Source: Billgrantia kenyensis
Lineage (GTDB): Bacteria > Pseudomonadota > Gammaproteobacteria > Pseudomonadales > Halomonadaceae
Reading direction: 5' to 3'
Assembly (NCBI RefSeq): GCF_013697085.1
Contig: NZ_JACEFT010000019.1
Location: 20,821-84,820 of the forward strand
DNA: 64,000 nt
Below are positions 15,869 through 24,415 of the stretch, in pieces. The notes under the pieces are model-generated. The model worked only from the letters and a program-made list of their open reading frames with translations, was not told the DNA's origin and ran no database searches. The position numbers and the translations under genes are program-made. Numbering within the stretch: position 1 is the first letter of the stretch; each line of letters begins with the position of its first letter.

Positions 15869-15887
15869 GCGACCAAGGGATTATGAG
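15869..15887 (-). repeat. 19-bp exact fragment of tRNA-Ile(CAU) in inverted orientation
   Basis: The minus strand reads CTCATAATCCCTTGGTCGC, identical to 16664-16682 in the anticodon arm and variable region of the tRNA gene 780 bp away. It overlaps the stop codon of the YceI-like gene and lies 133 bp before hsdM, at the border of the defence island. This is the same core shared by the tRNA and the repeat near 24190, so it may be an attachment-site remnant. Confidence 0.7.
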
Positions 15888-16486
15888 CCCCCTGCTTTCA
15901 CCAGCAGTGCATCGAGCCTGACCGGCACCTCGTCGCCGATCTGTTCATAGCCGAGCAGCAACATCACCGAGCGCAGTGTCGGGTCTGCCATCAGCGCCTG
16001 GCCATCCAGCGCCACTCGCTCGGCGTTGGTGACCTTGACCTGGCCGCTGCCGGTCTTGGTAAAGCGTACGGGCAAGGACTCCTCGCGCACGGCGTTGCCT
16101 GAGCGCACCTTCATCGTCAGGGTTTCCACCAAGGACTCCCCTACGGCGAGTCGTTCCAGCCGCTCGGGCGGAAACTGGGTGGTCAACGTGGCCATCGGGC
16201 GCTCGGTAATGCCGGAAAGCCAGGGCGGTAGCGGCCCCAGGCGCTCCACCACATCGCTCTGGTTGAGCCGCAGCGGCAGCTGCAGTGTGCCGCTTTCATC
16301 GGCATTGCCGCTCAGCCGGCGCACCTCGTGCTGGCGCGGAATGGGGCCATCGGGCCCAATCTGCATCACCGTGGCCGACACCCGCGAGTGCTCGGGGTCG
16401 AGCTCCCAGGCCACCAGCGGCAGGGAGGCCAGCAGGGCCGAGGCGCCCAGGGCCAACAGGGAGAACGAAGCGAAAAGGCGTTTCAT
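15881..16486 (-). CDS. YceI-like periplasmic protein
   Basis: 201 residues from the ATG at 16486, with GGAGA upstream; an earlier ATG at 16522 would precede the signal peptide. Residues 1-26 form a signal peptide (FSLLALGASALLASLPLVA). The mature part begins WELDPEHSRVSATVMQIG and has the alternating strands, LSGNADESGTLQLPLRLNQS, of the YceI lipocalin-like barrel, which binds long hydrophobic molecules such as isoprenoid quinone precursors. Actual ligand unknown. Its last codons and stop are formed by the inverted tRNA fragment at 15869-15887, so the C-terminus may have been remade by a recombination event. Confidence 0.75.
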   Translation of the reverse strand: MKRLFASFSLLALGASALLASLPLVAWELDPEHSRVSATVMQIGPDGPIPRQHEVRRLSGNADESGTLQLPLRLNQSDVVERLGPLPPWLSGITERPMATLTTQFPPERLERLAVGESLVETLTMKVRSGNAVREESLPVRFTKTGSGQVKVTNAERVALDGQALMADPTLRSVMLLLGYEQIGDEVPVRLDALLVKAGGS

Positions 16487-16631
16487 GAGCGGTGTGTCTC
16501 CTGGAGCGGAAGGCTCTCCCAAGAAGACACGTCAAACGCAGGGAAGTGCCCCTCACAACGCCAGGCCATTTGCCATCGACAGGCTCTGGCCTCGCTCGGC
16601 AGCTTTCGCTATCATACGGCGGCGCAATGCA

Positions 16632-16713
<82 letters not shown>

Positions 16714-17108
16714 TCCCTCTAGTTAGATCCCAAGACATACCAGTAGCCGCGCTACTAGCGGTCAATGGCATGGTCATAGCATCAAGAGTCGCCTGATGGG
16801 AGTTGTTTACTCCTACCTGAAATATTCCTGCCGTTGCAGATTTCGCCATTCGAATTGCAGGAGCGCCTCCGCAAGGCCGTGAGGCGGGCTCTAACCGCCA
16901 TTCGTAAGACAGCCCAACCAAGATCCCCCAGGCATTTCATGCACATCAGCAAACTCGTCCGGTCACGGCTTGAGGGATAAAGCCTGCTCGGCTGCCGCCT
17001 GGAAAAATGAGCGCTTGGAAGGCGAGAGGAATAACCTCCCAAAAGCCTCTGGCCAGCGTGAAAAGCCCTGGATCGCTTGGCTGCTCTGCTGATCCAGACT
17101 CAGAATGT

Positions 17109-17120
17109 GAATACGTATTC
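17109..17120. promoter_or_regulatory. Palindrome GAATACGTATTC, candidate LacI-family operator O1
   Basis: Perfect 12-bp palindrome centred on CG, set inside TGTG...CCACA, which resembles the GTG-AA-CG-TT-CAC architecture of GalR/LacI operators. It lies 220 bp before the TRAP receptor gene. The island encodes its own LacI-family protein at 22981. Confidence 0.5.
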
Positions 17121-17199
17121 CACACTTATACTAAAGTATATTTACAACAAATTCATAGACTTGAATGGAAACATGAAAGGACAGATCACGCCATGACTC

Positions 17200-17211
17200 G
17201 CATACGTATGC
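17200..17211. promoter_or_regulatory. Palindrome GCATACGTATGC, candidate LacI-family operator O2
   Basis: Perfect 12-bp palindrome with the same ATACGTAT core as O1; the two centres are 91 bp apart, a distance compatible with looping by a tetrameric or paired repressor. It lies 129 bp before the TRAP receptor start. Confidence 0.5.
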
Positions 17212-17339
17212 ATTATGATCTAGAACTATCGCTGGGCTTGGCCTCTTGGACGGAAACAGACTGCTGAGCCCCTCGATACAGATGACAGACACAATGACAA
17301 CGCGCCCAGCGCCAACGCTGGCTTGATCAGGAGTTTTTC

Positions 17340-18338
17340 ATGAACCGCTTGCAGACCAAGAGCCTCCCCCTCACCTCCTTGGCAGCCGCCGTCGCCTTGG
17401 CCACATCCACAGCCGCCCTTGCCCAGCCAGAGCGAGTCATCGATGTCAGCCTTCCGCTGGGTCCGGAATCCCAGCAAGGCGTTGGCGTTCTCAAATTCGG
17501 AGAGGAGCTGGAGCGTCTCTCTGATGGCCGCCTTGCCATCGAGCCTCATTACGACAACGCACTTGGCGCCGAACGAGAAGTCGTGGAAGGCATGGGCTTT
17601 GGCATCATTGACGCCGGCATTTCCTCCACGGGCCCGATGGGGGGCTTCGTCGACCAGTTCATGCTCTTCGACCTGCCTTACGTATTCGACAACCACGAGC
17701 ATGCCTATGCCTTCCTGGACAGCGAGCATGGTGAATATCTCGCCCAGCTGGCCGAAGAACACATGAACGTCAAGTTCCTGGCATGGATGGAGAACGGCTT
17801 CCGACATAACACGAATTCGGTGCGCCCTCTCGAACATCCCAGCGATCTTCGGGGAATCAACCACCGCACCCAGGAGAGCCGCGTCCAGGTCGACACTTGG
17901 GAAGCGCTGGGCGCCAATGCCACACCCATGGCCTGGACCGAGGTCTACACCGCGCTTCAGCAAGGCGTAATGGACAGCCAGGAGAACCCTCTGCCCACCA
18001 TCTACGATGTGAACTTCTATGAAGTTCAGGATTACCTGAATATAACCCAGCATGTCTACTCGCCGGCTCCGCTAATGATGAGCCTGGACCTCTTCAACTC
18101 ATTCAGCGAAGAAGATCAGGCCATCATCATGGAGGCTGCGCAGATAGCGCTTCCGGTCCAGCGAGAAGCCAGCCAGGAACTGGAGGAGCGCTACGTCGTA
18201 CAGCTCGAAGAGCTGGGCATGACCGTTACGCATCCCGATCTCGACCCCTTCCGCGAGGCCGTCGCCCCCGTCATCGAAAAGTGGGCCCCCACCGTCGGTG
18301 AAGACCTCGTCGACGCTGCACTCAACTTCGAGTACTGA
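17340..18338 (+). CDS. TRAP transporter substrate-binding protein (DctP family)
   Basis: 332 residues. A signal peptide (residues 1-28, VALATSTAALAQ) leads to a DctP-type periplasmic receptor: FGEELERLSDGRLAIEPHYD, DLPYVFDNHEHAYAF and the C-terminal TALQQGVMDSQENPLPTIYD helix-strand region, which holds the family's carboxylate-binding pattern. TRAP receptors bind organic acids, including hydroxy acids and zwitterions, and deliver them to DctQM using the sodium gradient. The three following metabolic genes suggest that the ligand is a 3-hydroxy acid or related zwitterion. An AGGAG-like site (TCAGGAGTTTTTC) precedes the ATG. Confidence 0.92.
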   Translation: MNRLQTKSLPLTSLAAAVALATSTAALAQPERVIDVSLPLGPESQQGVGVLKFGEELERLSDGRLAIEPHYDNALGAEREVVEGMGFGIIDAGISSTGPMGGFVDQFMLFDLPYVFDNHEHAYAFLDSEHGEYLAQLAEEHMNVKFLAWMENGFRHNTNSVRPLEHPSDLRGINHRTQESRVQVDTWEALGANATPMAWTEVYTALQQGVMDSQENPLPTIYDVNFYEVQDYLNITQHVYSPAPLMMSLDLFNSFSEEDQAIIMEAAQIALPVQREASQELEERYVVQLEELGMTVTHPDLDPFREAVAPVIEKWAPTVGEDLVDAALNFEY

Positions 18339-18344
18339 TCCCAC

Positions 18345-18379
18345 GATGCCCGCAGGTGGTGAGGCTTCCTGCGGGCATC
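18345..18379 (+). promoter_or_regulatory. 12-bp stem hairpin between TRAP receptor and dctQ genes
   Basis: GATGCCCGCAGG (18345-18356) and CCTGCGGGCATC (18368-18379) are perfect complements with an 11-nt loop and no T-run. Such hairpins after binding-protein genes usually protect the upstream mRNA from 3' exonucleases and lower expression of the membrane subunits. Confidence 0.65.
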
Positions 18380-18399
18380 TCCTGATGCATGAGGCAGCC

Positions 18400-18912
18400 A
18401 TGAAGACCTATCTAATGCTGACCAATAGAGCCATCGAACACTTCAATCGATTGATTGGCTGGGTGCTCGCCGGTCTCTTGTTGATGATGACCATCCTCAT
18501 TTTCTGGCAGGTGTTCGCACGATTCGTGGTGGGCCGACCGCTCTATTTTTCCGATGAGATTGCTCGTTTTTCCATGATATGGCTGACCTTCCTGGGAGCC
18601 GGTTATGCCTATCGCAAGGGAGCTCTGATCTCAGTCGACATCTTGCTGGAATATGCCGGCAAGAAGCTGTCTTGCCTGCTGCGTATCGCCATCATTCTTT
18701 GTTCGGCCCTGTTCGCCTTGATCATGATCACGTACGGCTATGAGCTGATGGACCGAGTCTCCAGCCAGACCGCACCCAGCACCCGCATTTCGATGATGTG
18801 GCCCTACATGGCCGTCCCTGCAGGGGGAGTGGTCATCCTGATCAACAGTATTGGGCTGCTACTGGATGAGGCGCTCGGCGTACCTTACGAGCCCAAGCAG
18901 GAGACGAGCTGA
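18400..18912 (+). CDS. TRAP transporter small permease (DctQ family)
   Basis: 170 residues from the ATG at 18400, with GAGG 5 nt upstream; the in-frame ATG at 18385 lies too close to the hairpin. Four transmembrane helices: LIGWVLAGLLLMMTILIFWQ first, and the DctQ signature VFARFVVGRPLYFSDEIARF with conserved Glu and Phe. DctQ is an essential scaffold that joins the large permease. It follows the receptor gene in the same operon and ends 2 nt before dctM. Confidence 0.88.
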   Translation: MKTYLMLTNRAIEHFNRLIGWVLAGLLLMMTILIFWQVFARFVVGRPLYFSDEIARFSMIWLTFLGAGYAYRKGALISVDILLEYAGKKLSCLLRIAIILCSALFALIMITYGYELMDRVSSQTAPSTRISMMWPYMAVPAGGVVILINSIGLLLDEALGVPYEPKQETS

Positions 18913-18914
18913 TC

Positions 18915-20183
18915 ATGGCCATACTGCTGTTTTTATTGCTAATCTCTCTTTTCCTCATTGGCGTACCCATCGCCTTCTCTCTCGGCCTGGCCTCCGCCGT
19001 GACCGTTTGGCATGGCGACCTGATGCCCATGGTGGTCGTCGCACAGCAGCTCATCGCCTCGGTAAATTCCTTCCCCTTGATGGCGATTCCATTCTTCATC
19101 CTGGCGGGGTACTTGATGCAAGGCGGCGGTATCTCCGAGCGCCTGGTCGACTTCTCCAATACACTAGTTGGAAGTATGACGGGCGGCCTGGCGATGGTCG
19201 CGATCGTTACTTCGCTGTTCTTCGCTGCCATCTCCGGCTCGGGAGCTGCAACCACCGCTGCCATCGGCTCCATCCTGATTCCTGCAATGCTGGCGAAGGG
19301 TTACCCCGGCGGCTATGCCTCTGCTAACCAGGCCGCCTCGGGTGCTCTCGGGGTCATCATTCCACCCAGCATACCGCTGATACTCTACGGTATCGCCGCC
19401 AACGTCTCGGTAGGCGATATGTTCATCGCCGGTATCCTGCCAGGCATCCTGGTCACCCTCAGCCTTCTGGTGTTTGCCTACTTTTTCGCCAAGGCCAACG
19501 GCCTGGGGGGCAACGAGAAAAGCTCCTGGGCCGATGTTCTTCGTGCCGGACGTAAGGCCATCCTGGCCATCCTCATGCCGGTGATCATATTGGGGGGCAT
19601 CTACGGCGGCATCTTTACACCGACCGAAGCTGCGGTAATCGCGGTGGTGTACTCCTTCCTGGTCGGCTTCGTCATCTACCGGGAGATCAAGCTGAGCAGC
19701 CTGGTCGATATCCTCAAGCAATCGGCCGTTACAACCGCCGTGGTTCTCAGCATCATTGCCGCTGCAGGCCTTTATGGACGCATTCTTCAGCGCCTGAGAG
19801 TACCTAACACGATCTCTGAATACGTCATGTCGACCATCGACAGCCCGCTGCTATTCATCATTCTGGCCAATATCCTCCTACTGATGGCCGGCATGTTCAT
19901 CGAGGCGGCTGCCGCCATCCTGATTTTCGTACCGATTCTGCTGCCGATTGCCATCGGCTTTGGTTTCGACCCGGTTCATTTCGGCATCATCATGGTGGTC
20001 AACCTTGCCATGGGCATGTTCACCCCACCGGTGGGGCTCAACCTCTTCGTCGCCTCCCAGATCAGCCACATCGGTATCGCCCGCCTTTCCTGGGCCGTTC
20101 TGCCCTTCGTCGGGATTGTGCTCATCAACCTGCTGCTTATCAGCCTGCTTCCCTTCCTTTCCACCTGGCTGCCATCGCTGTAA
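18915..20183 (+). CDS. TRAP transporter large permease (DctM family)
   Basis: 422 residues with about twelve hydrophobic segments, full length for DctM. Typical stretches are FLIGVPIAFSLGLAS near the N-terminus, SGSGAATTAAIGSILIPAM, IIPPSIPLILYGIAANVS and GMFTPPVGLNLFVASQISHI, which line the transport path of the sodium-driven elevator. It is the translocating subunit working with the receptor at 17340 and the small subunit at 18400. A gap of 21 bp with AAGGAG leads to the SDR gene, so uptake and metabolism are in one transcript. Confidence 0.92.
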   Translation: MAILLFLLLISLFLIGVPIAFSLGLASAVTVWHGDLMPMVVVAQQLIASVNSFPLMAIPFFILAGYLMQGGGISERLVDFSNTLVGSMTGGLAMVAIVTSLFFAAISGSGAATTAAIGSILIPAMLAKGYPGGYASANQAASGALGVIIPPSIPLILYGIAANVSVGDMFIAGILPGILVTLSLLVFAYFFAKANGLGGNEKSSWADVLRAGRKAILAILMPVIILGGIYGGIFTPTEAAVIAVVYSFLVGFVIYREIKLSSLVDILKQSAVTTAVVLSIIAAAGLYGRILQRLRVPNTISEYVMSTIDSPLLFIILANILLLMAGMFIEAAAAILIFVPILLPIAIGFGFDPVHFGIIMVVNLAMGMFTPPVGLNLFVASQISHIGIARLSWAVLPFVGIVLINLLLISLLPFLSTWLPSL

Positions 20184-20204
20184 ACCATTCAAGGAGAGAA
20201 ACGT

Positions 20205-20978
20205 ATGAACGTCGTTGAACGCCTGGTGCCACGTCATGACCTGAGAGTCCTGATCACCGCTGGCGCAAACGGTATTGGCCTAGCCATTGCCAAGGCCTTT
20301 CTGGATGCCGGCGCACGCGTGCATGTCTGCGATATCGACGCCAAGGCACTGACCGCCCTGCCCGAAGGTATCACCCATACGCAGGCCGATGTCAGCCAGG
20401 AAGCCGACGTCGACCGGCTTTTCGAAGAGGCCGCCTCCTTGGGTGGGCTCGACGTGGTGGTCAACAATGCTGGGATTGCCGGCCCTACCGCGGGCATTGA
20501 CGAGATCGATGACGAGAGCTGGACACGCACCATCGACATCAACCTCAATGGGCAGTACCGCGTTGCTCACCGCGCCGCCCCTCTCCTGCGCAAGAGCCAA
20601 GGACTGCTAATCAACCTGGCGTCGGTCGCCGGCCGCCTGGGCTTCGCCTATCGCACCCCCTATTCCGCCAGCAAATGGGCCGTGGTTGGCCTGACCAAGA
20701 GCCTGGCTTGTGAACTTGGCCCTGAAGGAGTTCGGGTCAATGCCATCTTGCCTGGCATCGTGAGCGGGCCGCGCATCGAAAAAGTCATTGAGGATCGCGC
20801 TGCCAAGCGCGGCATCAGCTACGCCGAGATGGAGCAGGAAAACCTGGCCAAGGTTTCCATGCGTCGGATGGTGGAGCCCACCGACATCGCAGCAATGGCA
20901 CTTTTCCTGTCAGCGCCAGGCGGCGCCAATATCTCAGGCCAGGCGCTGAGCGTTTGCGCCAACGTCGAATCCCTGTAA
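20205..20978 (+). CDS. Short-chain dehydrogenase/reductase
   Basis: 257 residues of classical SDR type. The cofactor loop ITAGANGIGLAIAKA (near 16-30) is a TGxxxGxG variant with Ala for the first Gly; VCDID (near 40) favours NAD over NADP; NNAG near 87 and the catalytic Ser with YSASK (in TPYSASKWAVVG) are present. Substrate unknown. Placed between the TRAP transporter and the 3-hydroxyacyl-type dehydrogenase, it probably oxidises or epimerises a hydroxyl group of the imported compound, for example converting the other stereoisomer for entry into the pathway. Confidence 0.85.
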   Translation: MNVVERLVPRHDLRVLITAGANGIGLAIAKAFLDAGARVHVCDIDAKALTALPEGITHTQADVSQEADVDRLFEEAASLGGLDVVVNNAGIAGPTAGIDEIDDESWTRTIDINLNGQYRVAHRAAPLLRKSQGLLINLASVAGRLGFAYRTPYSASKWAVVGLTKSLACELGPEGVRVNAILPGIVSGPRIEKVIEDRAAKRGISYAEMEQENLAKVSMRRMVEPTDIAAMALFLSAPGGANISGQALSVCANVESL

Positions 20979-20997
20979 GCGGCAGAGGAGTCACCGT

Positions 20998-21933
20998 ATG
21001 ACAGCTCGCATAGGTATCGTCGGTGCCGGCCTGATCGGCCGTGCCTGGGCCATCGTCTTTGCCAGGGCCGGCATGACCGTATCCCTCTACGATGTGGATT
21101 CCAGCGCCCTGGATAAGGCCTGGGAGGCCATCCGCCAGTCCCTTGCCGACCTCAAGCAGGCTGGCCTGATCGAGGACGTGAAGGCCCCGTTGGCGCTAAT
21201 CCAAACGGAGAGCAATCTGCAACGCGCCATGGCGGATGTCGAATACATTCAGGAGTGCGGCCCTGAGAACGTCGAAGCCAAGCGCGACATCTACTCTGCT
21301 CTGGAGGCGGTGGTGGCCAGGGATACCGTCTTGGCCAGCTCCACCTCGGGCATCGCCGCATCCCGGTTCACGGACCACCTGCGCCACCCGGAACGCTGTC
21401 TGGTCGCCCACCCGGTCAACCCACCCTATCTGGTCCCGCTGGTGGAAGTCGCTCCCGCCCCCGCCACCTCGGAGGCAGCAGTGAACCGCTCCATGCACCT
21501 CATGGAGCAGGCCCAGCAGGCTCCCATACTGGTGCGCAAGGAAATCCAGGGGTTCATCCTCAACCGTCTACAAGGCGCCCTGCTCAACGAGGCGCTGCGC
21601 CTGTTTCGAGACGGCTACGTTTCCGCCGAGGATCTCGACAAGACCGTCAAGCACGGGCTGGGACTGCGCTGGTCCTTCATGGGTCCCTTTGAAACCATCG
21701 ACCTCAATGCACCATCCGGCGTTGCCGACTATGGCCAGCGCTATGGCCCCCTTTACCGTGAGGTCGACCGCCAGCGTGGTGATGATGACCCCTGGGACAG
21801 CGCGACGCTCGCCGCACTGGACAAGGAGCGGCGTGAACGACTGCCGAGCCAAGGACTCGCCGAGCGACAAGCCTGGCGCGACCGTCGCCTCATGGCGTTG
21901 ATGGCGCATCAGCGCAGCGTTACCTCTTCCTGA
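20998..21933 (+). CDS. 3-hydroxyacyl-CoA dehydrogenase-type NAD-dependent dehydrogenase (carnitine dehydrogenase-like)
   Basis: 311 residues. IGIVGAGLIGRAWAIVFARA is the N-terminal NAD-binding fold, VEYIQECGPENVEAKRDIY and SSTSGI follow, and HPVNPPYLVPLVEV holds the catalytic His. The C-terminal helical domain (FILNRLQGALLNEALRLFRDG) is the dimerisation part. This size and layout is that of L-carnitine 3-dehydrogenase, L-gulonate 3-dehydrogenase and lambda-crystallin, which act on free acids and not CoA esters. With the BKACE gene 27 bp downstream, the expected reaction is a 3-hydroxy acid to a 3-keto acid with NAD. Confidence 0.85.
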   Translation: MTARIGIVGAGLIGRAWAIVFARAGMTVSLYDVDSSALDKAWEAIRQSLADLKQAGLIEDVKAPLALIQTESNLQRAMADVEYIQECGPENVEAKRDIYSALEAVVARDTVLASSTSGIAASRFTDHLRHPERCLVAHPVNPPYLVPLVEVAPAPATSEAAVNRSMHLMEQAQQAPILVRKEIQGFILNRLQGALLNEALRLFRDGYVSAEDLDKTVKHGLGLRWSFMGPFETIDLNAPSGVADYGQRYGPLYREVDRQRGDDDPWDSATLAALDKERRERLPSQGLAERQAWRDRRLMALMAHQRSVTSS

Positions 21934-21960
21934 CCCCGTCGACCGTAGGAGCTATATTCC

Positions 21961-22893
21961 ATGGCTAGCAACCGCAAAGTCATCATCACCTGTGCCGTGA
22001 CCGGAGCCATCCACACTCCCTCCATGTCACCGCACCTGCCGGTTACCCCGGAGGAGATCGCCGAGGCAGCTATCGCTGCAGCAGAGGCAGGCGCCGCCAT
22101 CCTTCACCTCCACGCCCGGGATCCCGAGAATGGCAAGCCCACCCAGGATCCTGCCGTGTTCGAACGATTCCTGCCGCGCATCAAGGGATCTACCGATGCG
22201 GTCATCAACCTCACCACCGGCGGCAGCCCACACATGACCGTGGAGGAGCGCATGCGCCCAGCCATGGAATTCAAGCCGGAGCTGGCTTCAATGAACATGG
22301 GGTCGATCAACTTTGGCCTATTTCCCATGCTCAACCGCTATGACAGCTTTCAGCACGGATGGGAGCGCGAACACTTGGAAAACAGTCGCGATCTGGTGTT
22401 CAAGAACACCTTTGCCGACATCGAGACCGCCATGACGCTTGGCGGCAAGAACGGCACGCGCTTCGAGTGTGAATGCTACGATATCGGCCACCTCTACAGT
22501 CTGCGTAATGTGATGGATCGCGGCATCGTCGGGGGACGCATCTTCGTGCAGAGCGTATTCGGCATTCTGGGTGGTATCGGTCCCCACCCGGAAGACGTGA
22601 TGCACATGCGCCGCACTGCCAACCGACTGTTTGGCGATGATTACGAATGGTCCGTGCTCGGCGCCGGAAGCAGTCAGATGCGCATTGCGGCACAGGCGGC
22701 TGCCATGGGTGGGCATGTTCGCGTGGGGCTTGAGGACTCGTTATGGCTCTCCCGGGGCAAGCTGGCCGAAAGCAATGCCAGCCAAGTCGCAAAAGTGCGT
22801 GAAATTCTGGAAGGCCTCTCGCTGGAGATAGCGACTCCCGAAGAGGCCCGTGAGATGCTGCAGTTGAAAGGCGCCGACAAGGTCGGCTTCTAA
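21961..22893 (+). CDS. BKACE family beta-keto acid cleavage enzyme (DUF849)
   Basis: 310 residues. KVIITCAVTGAIHTPSMSPH at the N-terminus, the metal-binding HLHARDP near 47-53, LTTGGSPHM and GHVRVGLEDSLWLSRGKLA near the C-terminus are the BKACE hallmarks. These TIM-barrel, metal-dependent enzymes use acetyl-CoA to split a beta-keto acid into acetoacetate and a new acyl-CoA. Known substrates include 3-keto-5-aminohexanoate and dehydrocarnitine. The neighbouring dehydrogenase is carnitine-dehydrogenase-like, so dehydrocarnitine or an analogue is a reasonable guess, but the residues that set specificity cannot be judged by eye. Confidence 0.92.
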   Translation: MASNRKVIITCAVTGAIHTPSMSPHLPVTPEEIAEAAIAAAEAGAAILHLHARDPENGKPTQDPAVFERFLPRIKGSTDAVINLTTGGSPHMTVEERMRPAMEFKPELASMNMGSINFGLFPMLNRYDSFQHGWEREHLENSRDLVFKNTFADIETAMTLGGKNGTRFECECYDIGHLYSLRNVMDRGIVGGRIFVQSVFGILGGIGPHPEDVMHMRRTANRLFGDDYEWSVLGAGSSQMRIAAQAAAMGGHVRVGLEDSLWLSRGKLAESNASQVAKVREILEGLSLEIATPEEAREMLQLKGADKVGF

Positions 22894-22920
22894 GGAGAAA
22901 TGCAGGCTGGGGCAAGCCAC

Positions 22921-22934
22921 GCTATTCGAATAGC
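22921..22934. promoter_or_regulatory. 14-bp palindrome upstream of the LacI gene
   Basis: GCTATTCGAATAGC is a perfect palindrome centred on CG, 47 bp before the LacI-family start codon. Its core ATTCGAAT differs from the ATACGTAT core of O1 and O2 by one base per half-site. It is a candidate autoregulatory operator. Confidence 0.45.
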
Positions 22935-22980
22935 TCCATTACGCTGGTGTGTTCTGCCCGGCCCTGTCAGAGAGTGATGC

Positions 22981-24006
22981 ATGAAAAGGAAATCCGTAAC
23001 CTCCCGTGATGTGGCCAAGCTGGCTGGAGTGTCACAGTCAGCGGTGAGTCGCAGTTTTTCATCCGATGCCAAGGTGGCGGAAAAAACGCGCAAGAAAGTG
23101 ATGGAGGCGGCACGAGAGCTGGGATATCGCCCCAACTCGATCGCTCGCTCGCTGATCACCCGATCCAGCCGCACCATTGCTGTGGTCACTTACAGTGTCG
23201 AGAACCCTTTTTATGCCTTCATGCTGGAAAAGGCATCACGGTTCTTTCAGCAGCAGGGATATCACCTGCTGCTGTTTTTCGCCCCCTCAGATAGGGGTTT
23301 CGACACGGTAATCGACGATATCATTCGAAGCCAGGTTGAAGGCGTGCTGATGCTGGCCATCACTCTCGACAACGCTCAGGCCCAGGAAGTGGCGGACTTC
23401 GGAATTCCTGTGGTAATCATCAACCGTACCGTGAACTATGCAGGAATCAGCCAGGTCGGTAGCGACAACTTCAGTGGAGGGTACTGGGCCGGACGCTACC
23501 TCGCCTCCCTGGGCCACCAACGCATCGCCTACCTCTCAGGGTTACCTGACTCTTCTACCGACCAACAGCGACACGCCGGCTTTATCGAAGGGCTTGCCAC
23601 CGAGGGTGTCGACTGCCATGCGCTGGAAGTGGGCAACTACCGCTATTCGGATGCCTGTGATGCCACGCGGCGCCTTTTTGCGGCCCAATCACCGCCGGAT
23701 GCACTGTTCTGTGCAAACGACGTAATGGCGATTGCTGCGATGGAAACCATGCGCCACGAGTTCGGCCTCACGGTGCCGGACGATGTCTCGGTGATCGGTT
23801 TCGACGATGTGCCGATGGCCAGGTGGCCCAGCCATTCTCTGACAACCCTGCAACAGCCCGTCGATCAGATGATCCTGAAAGCCACGGAGCTGCTGATGGC
23901 ACAGATCCACCAGACAGACACCACACCGGAGCAAATCACGCTCTCGGTCACGCCAATGCTACGCAACAGCACCCGGCGCCCAGCGCGCTACCCCGAGGAC
24001 AATTAA
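22981..24006 (+). CDS. LacI/GalR family transcriptional regulator
   Basis: 341 residues. The N-terminal helix-turn-helix with hinge helix reads SRDVAKLAGVSQSAVSRSFS, followed by ARELGYRPNSIARSL, which inserts its hinge at a central CG. The periplasmic-binding-like effector domain follows (TIAVVTYSVENPFYAFMLE, DDIIRSQVEGVLMLA, CANDVMAIAAMETM, VIGFDDVPMARW). It most likely represses the TRAP-SDR-dehydrogenase-BKACE operon through the CG-centred palindromes at 17109, 17200 and 22921, released by the imported substrate or an intermediate. It is the last gene before the right attachment repeat. Confidence 0.9.
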   Translation: MKRKSVTSRDVAKLAGVSQSAVSRSFSSDAKVAEKTRKKVMEAARELGYRPNSIARSLITRSSRTIAVVTYSVENPFYAFMLEKASRFFQQQGYHLLLFFAPSDRGFDTVIDDIIRSQVEGVLMLAITLDNAQAQEVADFGIPVVIINRTVNYAGISQVGSDNFSGGYWAGRYLASLGHQRIAYLSGLPDSSTDQQRHAGFIEGLATEGVDCHALEVGNYRYSDACDATRRLFAAQSPPDALFCANDVMAIAAMETMRHEFGLTVPDDVSVIGFDDVPMARWPSHSLTTLQQPVDQMILKATELLMAQIHQTDTTPEQITLSVTPMLRNSTRRPARYPEDN

Positions 24007-24198
24007 GAGATGTTGTAGCGTGCACATCATAATTGCCCCATGGGTATGGCGGTGAAGGGCGCAGCAGCATTACCAGATCGTACAGGACACCCTCGGGCGA
24101 GCTGCTAGGCTGCTGATCCCAAAGCACTGCACCTTATCCTGTATTTCGAATATTTCTCCTATATTTCAGAGGTTTATTCACAAACAAACTCATGGTCT

Positions 24199-24238
24199 CT
24201 TGGTCGCTGGTTCGAGTCCAGCTGGGCCCACCACACTC
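24199..24238 (+). repeat. attR-like 40-bp direct repeat (tRNA-Ile 3' end)
   Basis: Exact copy of 16674-16713. Upstream, 24188-24198 still resembles the anticodon arm (ACTCATggTCtC) with a few mismatches, and the 5' half of a tRNA is absent, so this is an attachment repeat and not a tRNA gene. Confidence 0.85.
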
Positions 24239-24415
24239 CCTTCCCTCTTCTTTTCTGCACAATGTCGCCTGACTGGCGGCAGGCCTGTCATGTCCTGTAC
24301 CAGCAGTTGGGCTTAGCCTTCGCTACCTCCCCTTGAGAGCTCACGGATATTGCCTGTCTTGCAGCGGAGCAGTAGTGCAGCACCGCTATCAGCTTCGTAT
24401 GGGTTGGAACGAGCC

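Noticed and set aside
17226..18053. 275-codon minus-strand frame opposite the TRAP receptor
   Set aside because: Shadow of the receptor gene; no start signals or motifs.
24188..24240. A second tRNA gene near the right end of the island
   Set aside because: Only the 3' half is present; no acceptor 5' strand or D arm. It is an attachment repeat.
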